From NCBI RefSeq assembly GCF_014204795.1, contig NZ_JACHMB010000001.1, forward strand, positions 9,808,501 through 9,872,500: DNA of 64,000 nucleotides. Reading direction: 5' to 3'. Both the position numbers and the translations under genes were made by a program. This document shows positions 50,235 through 58,251 of the stretch, in pieces (the first letter of the stretch is position 1; every line of letters begins with the position of its first letter). The DNA comes from Nonomuraea jabiensis. GTDB taxonomy: Bacteria > Actinomycetota > Actinomycetes > Streptosporangiales > Streptosporangiaceae. Below the pieces are notes generated by a model that ran no database searches, was not told where the DNA came from, and saw only the letters and a program-made list of their open reading frames with translations.

Positions 50235-51604
50235 CACAGCTCCTGGGTGTGCTGCCAGCCCTGGAGCATGCTGGAGATCTTCGGCGCGACGGCCTTGAGG
50301 ATCTCGGCGGCCGGGCGCTTGCCGGTCTCGAGCTCCTGGAGGGCGGGGGTGAGCACGTCGCTGGAGATGGTGGACATGTTCTTGACGCGGTTGCCGAAGG
50401 TGGGCACGCCGTGGTCGCGCGCGTAGTCCACCACGGCCGTGCGGAACTCCGGCGGGTGGAGCTCGTTCTTGGTCCAGGAGTCGATGGCCGCCTGGTCCTC
50501 GTAGTACTTCTTCTCCTGGGGCATCCACAGGCCCTTGGCGAACAGGTCGACGTAGCGGGGGTCGTTGTGGAAGGCGAACAGCTCGACCGCCTCCTGCTCG
50601 TGCTTGGACCCGGCGAACACCGCCGAGGCGCCCGCCACCTGGGAGGAGGTGAACGGCTCCTGGTACTTGGGCAGCACGCCGATGCCGTAGTCGACCTTGC
50701 TCTCGTTCATGTCGAGCAGGCTCCAGTGGCCGTCCACCACCATCGCCACCCGCTTGGTCTTGAGCAGGATGTTGGTGCCGGGCACGTCGTCGCCGGTCGC
50801 GGCCAGCTGGCCCGGGCCGGGGGCGACGCGGTGCTTGTAGACGAGGTCCTGCAGGTTCTGGAACACCTGGATCGCCTCGGGCGTGTCGAGCAGGCACTTC
50901 TTGCCGGTCTCGTCGGCGAAGTCGACGCCGTTGCTGCGCAGGAAGCCGTACCAGGCGGCGCCGTAGGTGATGCTGCTGGAGATGCCGAACTGCTTGATCT
51001 GCTTGGGGTCGAAGCCCGACTCGTCCGGGTGCTTGCCGTTCTGGTCGATCGTCAGCTTGTAGGCGTTCTCGACGAGCTGGTCCCACGTCCACGCGGAGGC
51101 GGCGTCGGCGGGCGGCGTCACCCCGGCGGCCGCGACGGCGGACTTGCTGTACCACAGCAGCTCGATCTCGTTCGCGGTCGCGACGCCGTGCAGGTTGTCC
51201 TGGCCGCTCCACAGGTACGCGTCCGGCAGGTATCCGGCCAGCTGCGGATATTTCTTCAAATAGGGGAACAGGTTGACCAGCTTGCCCTGCTGGCCCAGCC
51301 GGTACGACATCGCCAGCGGCACGTACCCGGCGTCCGGGAGCCGGTTGCTGGCCACGAGCGTGTTGAGCTTCACGTCGTACTCGTCGGGCGTGTAGAGCGG
51401 CTTGACCGTCACCCCCGCGTGCTTCTGCTCGTACTGCTTGAGCATCCGCTCGACGGCCGCCTTCTCGAACGTCGAACCCCAGTACATGAACTGGAGCTGC
51501 ACGTTCTTGCCGCCAGAGCCGGAGCCCGAGCCGCCACCGCAGGCCGCGGCCGCGGTGCCGAGGGCGGCGAGCCCGCCCAGCTTCAACAGGTCGCGTCTTC
51601 TCAT
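50234..51604 (-). CDS. Sugar ABC transporter solute-binding lipoprotein
   Basis: 456 residues. The N-terminus RRRDLLKLGGLAALGTAAAAC has a lipobox with Cys22 and a twin-Arg-like start, followed by a Gly/Ser linker. The SBP_bac_1-type fold is seen in LQFMYWGSTFEKAAVERMLKQYEQ, PDAGYVPLAMSYRL, VDGHWSLLDMNES and AFAGSKHEQEAVELFAFHND-like segments. The probable ligand is an arabinose-containing oligosaccharide, inferred from the GH127 gene 12 bp upstream in the same operon. Confidence 0.92.
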   Translation of the reverse strand: MRRRDLLKLGGLAALGTAAAACGGGSGSGSGGKNVQLQFMYWGSTFEKAAVERMLKQYEQKHAGVTVKPLYTPDEYDVKLNTLVASNRLPDAGYVPLAMSYRLGQQGKLVNLFPYLKKYPQLAGYLPDAYLWSGQDNLHGVATANEIELLWYSKSAVAAAGVTPPADAASAWTWDQLVENAYKLTIDQNGKHPDESGFDPKQIKQFGISSSITYGAAWYGFLRSNGVDFADETGKKCLLDTPEAIQVFQNLQDLVYKHRVAPGPGQLAATGDDVPGTNILLKTKRVAMVVDGHWSLLDMNESKVDYGIGVLPKYQEPFTSSQVAGASAVFAGSKHEQEAVELFAFHNDPRYVDLFAKGLWMPQEKKYYEDQAAIDSWTKNELHPPEFRTAVVDYARDHGVPTFGNRVKNMSTISSDVLTPALQELETGKRPAAEILKAVAPKISSMLQGWQHTQEL

Positions 51605-51616
51605 CCGCGTCTTTCC

Positions 51617-53470
51617 TTACGCGAGGGGGATCCAGACCCGCATCGGGCCGCCGTCCCGGTTGTCCCACTGGAAGTAGGGGACGGCGGTCGCGGTCACGCT
51701 GGTGCTGGTCGCCAGGGGTTTCGTGGTGTACGGCAGTCCGCCGCGCGGCTGGTCCACGGCGACGGCGTCGGTTTCGATCAGTACGGTGCGCCCGGCACCC
51801 TGGAGGTCGTCCACGGGCTTGAGGCGCAGGGGTGCCTGCGGGCTCAGGGCGAGGTCGTCCACCTCGACGCCCTCGGGCTGGTCGGCCTGCTCGAAGCAGT
51901 AGACGAGCGGGCCGCGCTCCAGGGCCACGCTGCCCCGCACCGCGTCGATCCTGCGGTGGGGGTGGACGATCCTGGGCGTCATGTCGAGCCGGAGCTCGAC
52001 GGTGTCGCCCTGACGCCACTGGCGACGGATACGGAAATATCCGTCTTCGGCGGCTTGGGCTGGGCTGTCATCGACGGTGGTGCTCTCGCTCCAGGCGGGG
52101 ATGCGCAGCGCGAGCTCCCATTCGCCCTCGTCCTCGATCGTGATGCGGACGAGCCCGTCCCACGGGTAGTCGGTCTCGATCCGGACCCGGCCGTTCACGG
52201 TGCCGGGGACGTACTGGTGCAGCTGCAGGCCGGCGTCGGTGGTCGTGGCCAGGTAGGAGCCGAGCGAGGCCACCAGGCGCATGATGTTCGGCGGGCAGCA
52301 GGCGCACGCGAACCACTCCCGGCGCCGCCCGAGATAGGCGTCCTCGACGAGGTCGGCGCGGCGCTGCAGCGGGTTGACGTAGAAGAAGCGCACGCCGTCG
52401 GCCGACGTGGAGGCGGCGAAGGCGTTGTAGAGCGTGCGCTCGATGAGGTCGGCGTGGCGGCCGTGGCCGGTGGCCAGGAGCAGCCGCCAGTTCCAGTGGA
52501 TGTTCGCGATGGCGGCGCAGCTCTCGCTGTAGGCGCGGTCGGGCGGCAGCTCGTAGCGTTCGCCGAACGCCTCGCCGTCGTGGCGCGAGCCGTGGCCGCC
52601 CGTGATGTACGTCTTGGTGGCGACCAGGTCCTCCCAGCGGCGCAGCGAGCACTCCAGCAGCGACTCGTCGCCGGTCTCCAGGTAGACGTCGACGACGCCG
52701 GCCTCCAGGTAGAGCTGGCGCACGGCGTGCCCGACCGCGGTGTCGGCCTCGCGGACCGGCAGGTGGTCCTGGGCGTACAGCAGGCCCATGCCGCTGTCCT
52801 TGATGAGGCCCTTGCCGCGGTTGTCGATCAGTTTGGAGGCCAGTTCCAGGTACGTGCGCTCGCCGGTCAGCCGGTACAGCTCGACCAGCGCGGTCTCGAC
52901 CTCGGCGTGGCCGTCGATGCCGTCGTTCCCGCCGGTCAGGAACTCCTCCACCAGGTGGTCGGCGAAGCGCCTGGCGACCTCGACCACCCCCTCGCCGATC
53001 CCGGCGCGGGCGGCCGCCACCGCCGCCTGGAACAGGTGGCCGGCGCAGTACATCTCGTGGCTGTACTCGAGCTCGGCGTAGATCTTGTCCGGCTTGACGA
53101 CCTGGTAGTGCGAGTTGAGGTAGCCGTTGTCACGCTGGGCCTTCTTCAGCACGGCCGCGGCCTGGTCGGCGAACTCGGCGTAGGCCGGCTCGGGGGCGCG
53201 GACGTGCTCCCACGCGATCGCCTCCAACTGCTTGTAGAGGTCGGAGTCCTGGAAGCGGTAGCCCTGGAAGGGCCCTTCGCCCTCGCCTGCGGCCCGGCGG
53301 AGGTTGGGCAGCACGCCCGAACGCTCCATCTGCTCCAGTCCCAGCGGGATGCTGGCCTCATGATTGATCCGCTGCCATCGCGCGAACGGGCCGCCGGTGA
53401 TGACGACGTCATTGATGCCGATCGGCCGCCACAGTGCCCGACTGGACGGAACGACAGGACTCTGGTGCAT
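51617..53470 (-). CDS. Beta-L-arabinofuranosidase, family GH127
   Basis: 617 residues, cytoplasmic (no signal peptide). GH127 signatures: INDVVITGGPFARWQRINHE at the N-terminus, YLNSHYQVVKPDKIYAELEY, HEMYCAGHLFQAAVA, and the zinc/catalytic site SESC (Glu316, Cys318) plus ACACCPPN (Cys391, Cys392). Characterised GH127 enzymes such as HypBA1 remove beta-L-arabinofuranose from hydroxyproline-linked arabinans or pectic side chains. It is the first gene of the operon with the CUT1 importer and is preceded by a 27-bp dyad shared with the divergent LacI gene. Confidence 0.93.
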   Translation of the reverse strand: MHQSPVVPSSRALWRPIGINDVVITGGPFARWQRINHEASIPLGLEQMERSGVLPNLRRAAGEGEGPFQGYRFQDSDLYKQLEAIAWEHVRAPEPAYAEFADQAAAVLKKAQRDNGYLNSHYQVVKPDKIYAELEYSHEMYCAGHLFQAAVAAARAGIGEGVVEVARRFADHLVEEFLTGGNDGIDGHAEVETALVELYRLTGERTYLELASKLIDNRGKGLIKDSGMGLLYAQDHLPVREADTAVGHAVRQLYLEAGVVDVYLETGDESLLECSLRRWEDLVATKTYITGGHGSRHDGEAFGERYELPPDRAYSESCAAIANIHWNWRLLLATGHGRHADLIERTLYNAFAASTSADGVRFFYVNPLQRRADLVEDAYLGRRREWFACACCPPNIMRLVASLGSYLATTTDAGLQLHQYVPGTVNGRVRIETDYPWDGLVRITIEDEGEWELALRIPAWSESTTVDDSPAQAAEDGYFRIRRQWRQGDTVELRLDMTPRIVHPHRRIDAVRGSVALERGPLVYCFEQADQPEGVEVDDLALSPQAPLRLKPVDDLQGAGRTVLIETDAVAVDQPRGGLPYTTKPLATSTSVTATAVPYFQWDNRDGGPMRVWIPLA

Positions 53471-53503
53471 CGAGCTCCTCAACCTCAACCTCGGGGCCTC
53501 GCA

Positions 53504-53530
53504 GAGAAAACCTTGGGAATAGGTTTTCTC
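53504..53530. promoter_or_regulatory. LacI operator between GH127 operon and divergent LacI gene
   Basis: GAGAAAACCT-N7-AGGTTTTCTC is a perfect dyad with 10-bp arms. Read on the minus strand its core is GAGAAAACCTATTCCCA, which matches 16 of 17 bases of GGGAAAACCTATTCCCA at 54704-54720, in the promoter behind the same LacI gene. One repressor could thus control the GH127-transporter operon, itself and the secreted-zincin genes. Confidence 0.75.
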
Positions 53531-53545
53531 AAACGGAGGGTAAGG

Positions 53546-53559
53546 TGTGATACATCACA
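53546..53559. promoter_or_regulatory. CRP-like palindrome upstream of LacI gene
   Basis: TGTGATACATCACA (TGTGA-N4-TCACA) is a perfect half-site match to the Crp/Fnr consensus and lies 13 bp before the LacI ATG and 75 bp upstream of GH127. Actinomycete Crp proteins bind GTGNNNNNNCAC-type sites, so a global input is plausible but unproven. Confidence 0.4.
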
Positions 53560-53571
53560 GGTCAAGAGCGG

Positions 53572-54627
53572 ATGCTTGTGCGAAAGGGGACTCGGTTGAC
53601 CAGTCCTTCGGATGGGGCGGCGAAGACCATCACCATCAGGGACGTCGCGGCGGCGGCCGACGTGTCGATCGGCACCGCGTCCAAGGCGCTCAACGGCCGC
53701 GGCCGGATGCGCGACGAGACCCGCGACCGGGTGCTGGCCGCCGCCGAACGGCTCGGCTTCCGGCCCAACCCGCTCGCCCAGGGGCTGCTGGCGGGCCGTA
53801 CGTACACGGTGGGCCTGGTCACGGGCGACAGCTTCGGCCGCTTCAGCATCCCGGTGATGCTGGGCGCCGAGGACGCGCTCGGGGCGGGGCAGATCTCGGT
53901 GTTCATGTGCGACACGCGCGACGACCCGATCAGGGAGCGGCACTACGTCGAGCGCCTGCTGGCCAGGCGCGTCGAGGGCATCATCGTCACGGGGCGGCGC
54001 ACCGAGCCGCGCGCCGGCATCGGCCGCGACCTGCCCGTTCCCGTCGTGTACGCGATGACGCAGTCGACCGACGACTCCGACGTGTCGATCATCCCGGACG
54101 ACGAGGGCGGCGGGGCGCTGGCCGCCCGCCACCTCATGGCGACGGGCCGCACCCGCATCGGCCACGTCACCGGGCCGCAGCGCTTCCAGGCCGCGCGGCG
54201 GCGCGCCCAAGGCCTGATCACGGCCCTGGCCTCGGCCGGGCTGTCGCCCGCGGGCGAGATCCTCTACGGGCAGTGGAGCGAGGAGTGGGGGCGGCAGGGC
54301 GCCGACGTGCTGCTGCACGCCGCGCCCGACGTGGACGCCATCTTCTGCGGCAGCGACCAGATCGCCCGGGGGGTCGCCGAGACGCTGCGCGAGCGGGGGC
54401 GGCGGGTTCCCGAGGACGTGGCGCTGGTCGGGTTCGACAACTGGGAGCCGATGGCGCTGGGGTGCCGGCCGCCGTTGACGACCGTGGACATGAACCTCGG
54501 CGAGATCGGCCGGATGGCGGCCCGGCACCTGCTGGACGCCATCGCCGGCAAGCCCGCCGCCGGCGGCGTCACGATCGTCCCGGCCAGCCTGGTCCTGCGC
54601 GAGTCCACCCGCCGCGCCGCCCCATAG
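53572..54627 (+). CDS. LacI-family repressor of the arabinofuranosidase/zincin locus
   Basis: 351 residues from ATG 53572; a TTG at 53596 has a better GAAAGGGG site and would give 343. HTH: ITIRDVAAAADVSIGTASKALNGRGRMRDETRDRVLAAAERLGF. The effector core (FGRFSIPVMLGAEDALGAGQ, VGFDNWEPMALGCRPPLTTVDMNLGEIG) is complete. It sits between the GH127-transporter operon and the two zincin genes with a near-identical operator on each side. Confidence 0.92.
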   Translation: MLVRKGTRLTSPSDGAAKTITIRDVAAAADVSIGTASKALNGRGRMRDETRDRVLAAAERLGFRPNPLAQGLLAGRTYTVGLVTGDSFGRFSIPVMLGAEDALGAGQISVFMCDTRDDPIRERHYVERLLARRVEGIIVTGRRTEPRAGIGRDLPVPVVYAMTQSTDDSDVSIIPDDEGGGALAARHLMATGRTRIGHVTGPQRFQAARRRAQGLITALASAGLSPAGEILYGQWSEEWGRQGADVLLHAAPDVDAIFCGSDQIARGVAETLRERGRRVPEDVALVGFDNWEPMALGCRPPLTTVDMNLGEIGRMAARHLLDAIAGKPAAGGVTIVPASLVLRESTRRAAP

Positions 54628-54668
54628 CGCGGGGGTGATGCAAGGCGCTGCAAGGGCGGCGGATGGGG

Positions 54669-54720
54669 TTGACCGGTGCTGTGTAACACCTTACTGTGCG
54701 CCAGGGAAAACCTATTCCCA
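54669..54720 (+). promoter_or_regulatory. Promoter with downstream LacI operator for the zincin genes
   Basis: TTGACC (54669-54674), a 17-bp spacer and TACTGT (54692-54697) form a good sigma-70-type promoter. GGGAAAACCTATTCCC at 54704-54719 follows directly, around the expected transcript start, where a bound repressor would block transcription. The operator matches the dyad at 53504-53530. Confidence 0.7.
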
Positions 54721-54737
54721 TCCTTTAAGGAGTCCGG

Positions 54738-56699
54738 ATGGACCGAGGATGCCGCAGCGCCCCGAAAGCCGCCAGGGGTGCCAGGCGAATCACCGTGGCG
54801 GCAGTCGTACTCGCCTCCTTACTCACCGGCGTGTCGCAGCCCGCGCACGCCGCCGCGCCGACCGCGACGGTCGTCGACATGTTCGGCAGGACCGTCAACG
54901 ACTACGGCGTCAAGCTCGTCGACTGGCAGGGCTACCTGGCCAACCCGTACGTCGAGCTCACCGTCAAACCCCCGACCGGCGTCCAGTACCCGGTCACGAT
55001 CGACCTCAAGGCCGAGGGCACCTCCAGGCTCATGATGGACCTGCCCAGCCAGCTCACCGCCACGGGCGCCACCAAGACGCTGACGTTCGCGAGCGCGAGT
55101 GACCAGAAGGTGTTCCGCCTCGCGATCCACTCCAAGCGGGGCCCCGGCCAGGATGAAAGTTACACGCTCAAGCTGAACATCCGGGACGGGTCCGGCACGA
55201 CCACCCAGCAGCAGCTGCCCATCCGGGTGCAGCAGGACGAGAAGACCGCGCTGCAGCCCAGCCTGCCGCTCACCTTCGACTACCGCTACGACAACATCAC
55301 CGGCTACTTCAACGAGCCGAACTTCAGGAACGCCGCCGAGGAGGCGGTGAAGGACTGGTTCCGGTTCTTCGACATGCAGCCGTTCGACACCGTGGCGGCC
55401 GGGGCGGAGAACAACCACCTGCCGGGCAACGACTGGCAGAACAACATCAACGTCACCAACAATGCCGCCTACAACGGCATGTACGTGTTCTTCCGTGGCA
55501 TCCAGACCCCGTACTCGACCGGCTACCCCGCCGCCAACGGCAAGTACAGCACCCGGAACGGCCAGCAGGTCGCGGGTCCGCTGCACCGCTCGACCGCGAT
55601 GATCTTCGAGTACGACGAGGCCGGCAAGCAGCTGTTCACCTCCCTGGCCGACGAGGACTGGTACAAGACGGAGATCGCGGGCTCGGTGCTCGACGTCCAC
55701 GGCCTGGTCATGCACGAGTACGGCCACGCCGTCGCCTACCACAGCGACTGGGCCGGCATGCGCTCCTACGTCCAGTCGGGCGGGAACGACCCGGATGTCG
55801 TCGCCTACCAGGGCTACCCCGTCCCCCTGGACAGCAGCTACCACATCCCCGGCGACCAGAAGTACTGGGACCGGCTCAGCGGCCAGAACGGCGGCTGGAC
55901 CCACATGTTCCCCACCCGCCGGTGGATGCTGACCAAGCTGGCGCTGCTGGTCGCCGAGAACGCCGGGTGGAAGCTCAACCGCAACCTCACCCCGTTCCTG
56001 CCGCCGTCCATCGTCACCACCTCCCTGCCGTCGGCGACGCCGGGCACGGCCTACAGCCAGACCCTGCAGGCCAAGGGCGGCGTGCCGTTCTACGACTGGC
56101 AGGTCACCAGCGGCTCCCTGCCCGCGGGGCTCACGCTCGACCGGTTCACCGGGACGATCAGCGGCACCCCCACCACGGCCGGGACGTCCAGCTTCACCGT
56201 CCAGCTGCGCGACTACGACAAGCTCAGCACCCCGCAGACCAGGACCTTCCAGCTGACGGTCGGCAGCGGCGGCGGCACCTCGGTGAACGTGGCCGGCAGC
56301 GCGACCCCGTCGGCGTCGTACACCTCCTCGTGGGAGAGCGTGGCCGCCATCAACGACGGCATCGACCCGCCCAGCTCGAACGACACCGTCAACCCCCGCT
56401 GGGGCACCTGGCCCAACACCGGCAGCCAGTGGGCCGAACTCACCTGGCCGTCCGCCCAGACCCTCAAATCCGCCGACGTCTACTTCTTCGACGACGCCGA
56501 CGGCGTGCGCCTGCCCGCCTCCTGGAAGCTCCAGTACTGGAACGGCAGCGCCTACGTCGACGTCCCCGGCACGTACCCGATCGCCATCAACGCCTACAAC
56601 AAGGTCACGTTCAACCCGATCAGCACCACCCGCCTGCGCGTGGCCCTGCAGAGCGGCCAAGCCTCGGTGGGACTGCTCGAAGTGAAGGCCTACACCTAG
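54738..56699 (+). CDS. Secreted HEYGH zincin-like protein with Ig and CBM modules
   Basis: 653 residues. A signal peptide ends near AHAAAPTA (about residue 38). An N-terminal Ig-like domain (about 40-160) precedes a probable catalytic region (about 170-420) with MHEYGHAVAYHSDW: His326, Glu327, His330, and a further His335, a zincin-like HExxH. Then follow a putative-Ig (He_PIG) domain (about 430-512; GVPFYDWQVTSGSLPAGLTL) and a discoidin-like carbohydrate-binding module (522-653; NPRWGTWP). I do not recognise the catalytic family; a metallopeptidase is inferred from HExxH. It is 9 bp upstream of a paralogue and under the promoter with the LacI site. Confidence 0.72.
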   Translation: MDRGCRSAPKAARGARRITVAAVVLASLLTGVSQPAHAAAPTATVVDMFGRTVNDYGVKLVDWQGYLANPYVELTVKPPTGVQYPVTIDLKAEGTSRLMMDLPSQLTATGATKTLTFASASDQKVFRLAIHSKRGPGQDESYTLKLNIRDGSGTTTQQQLPIRVQQDEKTALQPSLPLTFDYRYDNITGYFNEPNFRNAAEEAVKDWFRFFDMQPFDTVAAGAENNHLPGNDWQNNINVTNNAAYNGMYVFFRGIQTPYSTGYPAANGKYSTRNGQQVAGPLHRSTAMIFEYDEAGKQLFTSLADEDWYKTEIAGSVLDVHGLVMHEYGHAVAYHSDWAGMRSYVQSGGNDPDVVAYQGYPVPLDSSYHIPGDQKYWDRLSGQNGGWTHMFPTRRWMLTKLALLVAENAGWKLNRNLTPFLPPSIVTTSLPSATPGTAYSQTLQAKGGVPFYDWQVTSGSLPAGLTLDRFTGTISGTPTTAGTSSFTVQLRDYDKLSTPQTRTFQLTVGSGGGTSVNVAGSATPSASYTSSWESVAAINDGIDPPSSNDTVNPRWGTWPNTGSQWAELTWPSAQTLKSADVYFFDDADGVRLPASWKLQYWNGSAYVDVPGTYPIAINAYNKVTFNPISTTRLRVALQSGQASVGLLEVKAYT

Positions 56700-56708
56700 A
56701 AGGGTTCA

Positions 56709-58208
56709 ATGCGGAAGATCGCCATCTTCAGCGCGCTGGCTGCCCTGGCCGGCGCGCTGTCGGTCCCCTCCCCCAGCCTCGCCGCACGCCAGCCCGCTCC
56801 CGCGCTGGACGTGTTCGACATCTTCTACCGCAAGGTCAACGACTACGGCGTCCAGCTCGTGGACTGGCAGGGCTACCTCGCCAACCCCTACATCGAGCTG
56901 ACCGTGCGCGCCCCCAAGGTCCCCGGCATCCAGTACCCGCTGAAGGTGGACCTGCAGGCCAAGGGCACCTCCCGGCTGATGTTCAACATGCCGAGCGAGC
57001 TGACGGCCGCCGGGGCGACCAAGTCGTTCACGCTCACCGGCCCCGCCGACCGCGAGGTCGTGCGGCTGGCCATCCACTCCAAGCAGAGCGGCGGCCAGGA
57101 CGAGCTGCACCAGTGGATCATGAAGACCACGGACGCGAGCGGCGCCACCGGCACCCAGACCATGCCGATCCGGGTGCAGCAGGACGAGAAGACCCCGCTC
57201 AAGCCGACGATCCCCATCGACTTCGACTACCGCTACGACGACATCACCGGCTACTTCAAGGACCCCGGCGTCCGCAAGGCCGCCGAGGCCGCCGTGCGCA
57301 ACTGGTTCGCGTTCTTCGACCTGCAGCCGTTCGACACCGTCCCGGCGGGCGACGAGGTCAACCGGCTGCCGGGCGACGACTGGCAGAACGAGGTCGAGGT
57401 CTCCAACGCCAAGCCCTACAACGGCATGTACGTCTTCTTCCGCGGCATCCAGACCCCGTACTCGACCGGCTACCCCACCATCAACGGCAAGTTCCACACC
57501 CAGAACGGCAAGCCCACCCCCTACCACCGCTCGACCAGCATGATCCTCGAGTACGACGAGCAGCTGATGAAGCTGTTCACCTCGCTCAAGGACGAGGACT
57601 GGTGGAAGACCGACCTCGGCCAGGTGATCGACGTCGAGGGCCTGGTCATGCACGAGTACGGCCACGCGGTCGCCTTCCACAGCGACTGGCAGGGCATGGC
57701 CGACTACGTGGCCTCCAAGGGCAAGGACGACCAGGAGGTCATCGACTACCAGGGCTACCCCGTGCCGCTCGACACCAGCTACCACGTGCCCGGCGACGAC
57801 CCGTACTGGGACCGGATCAGCGGGCAGAGCGGCGGGTGGCGGCACGTCTTCCCGACCCGCAGGTGGGAGCTGACCAAGCTGTCGCTGCTCATCGCGGAGA
57901 ACGCCGGCTGGAAGCTCAACCGCAAGCTCACCCCGTTCCTCAAGCCCTCGATCGAGACCTCCGCCGTCCCGGCGGCCAAGGCCGGGGCCGCCTACGAGCA
58001 GCGGCTGCGGGCCAAGGGCGGCGTCCCGTTCTACGACTGGCAGGTCACCGGCGGCTCGCTGCCGGAGGGGCTCACCCTCGACAGGTTCACCGGAGCCATC
58101 ACCGGCAAGCCCGCCAAGGCCGGGTCGTACGAGTTCACCGTCCAGCTCAGGGACTACGACAAGCTGAGCGCCCCCGTCACGCGTGACTACCAGCTCACCG
58201 TCGGATAG
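56709..58208 (+). CDS. Secreted HEYGH zincin-like protein, paralogue without CBM
   Basis: 499 residues, with a signal peptide (KIAIFSALAALAGALSVPSPSLAA). It is collinear with the previous protein through the Ig-like, catalytic and He_PIG domains, with MHEYGHAVAFHSDW at His315, Glu316, His319 and His324 and many identical blocks (YNGMYVFFRGIQTPYSTGYP; GGVPFYDWQVTGGSLPEGLT), but ends after the He_PIG domain. The pair is a tandem duplication that diverged, with loss or gain of the CBM. It is probably co-transcribed with the first copy; a strong terminator follows. Confidence 0.72.
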   Translation: MRKIAIFSALAALAGALSVPSPSLAARQPAPALDVFDIFYRKVNDYGVQLVDWQGYLANPYIELTVRAPKVPGIQYPLKVDLQAKGTSRLMFNMPSELTAAGATKSFTLTGPADREVVRLAIHSKQSGGQDELHQWIMKTTDASGATGTQTMPIRVQQDEKTPLKPTIPIDFDYRYDDITGYFKDPGVRKAAEAAVRNWFAFFDLQPFDTVPAGDEVNRLPGDDWQNEVEVSNAKPYNGMYVFFRGIQTPYSTGYPTINGKFHTQNGKPTPYHRSTSMILEYDEQLMKLFTSLKDEDWWKTDLGQVIDVEGLVMHEYGHAVAFHSDWQGMADYVASKGKDDQEVIDYQGYPVPLDTSYHVPGDDPYWDRISGQSGGWRHVFPTRRWELTKLSLLIAENAGWKLNRKLTPFLKPSIETSAVPAAKAGAAYEQRLRAKGGVPFYDWQVTGGSLPEGLTLDRFTGAITGKPAKAGSYEFTVQLRDYDKLSAPVTRDYQLTVG

Positions 58209-58214
58209 CACGAA

Positions 58215-58251
58215 GGAGGGCGGCGGAGACCCCGCCGCCCTCCCCCTTTTT
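58215..58251 (+). terminator. Strong intrinsic terminator after the zincin genes
   Basis: GGAGGGCGGCGG and its exact complement form a 12-bp stem with a 5-nt loop, followed by CCC and five T residues. It ends the zincin transcript. The minus-strand gene beginning at 59501 ends at 58251, so the two genes converge here. Confidence 0.9.
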
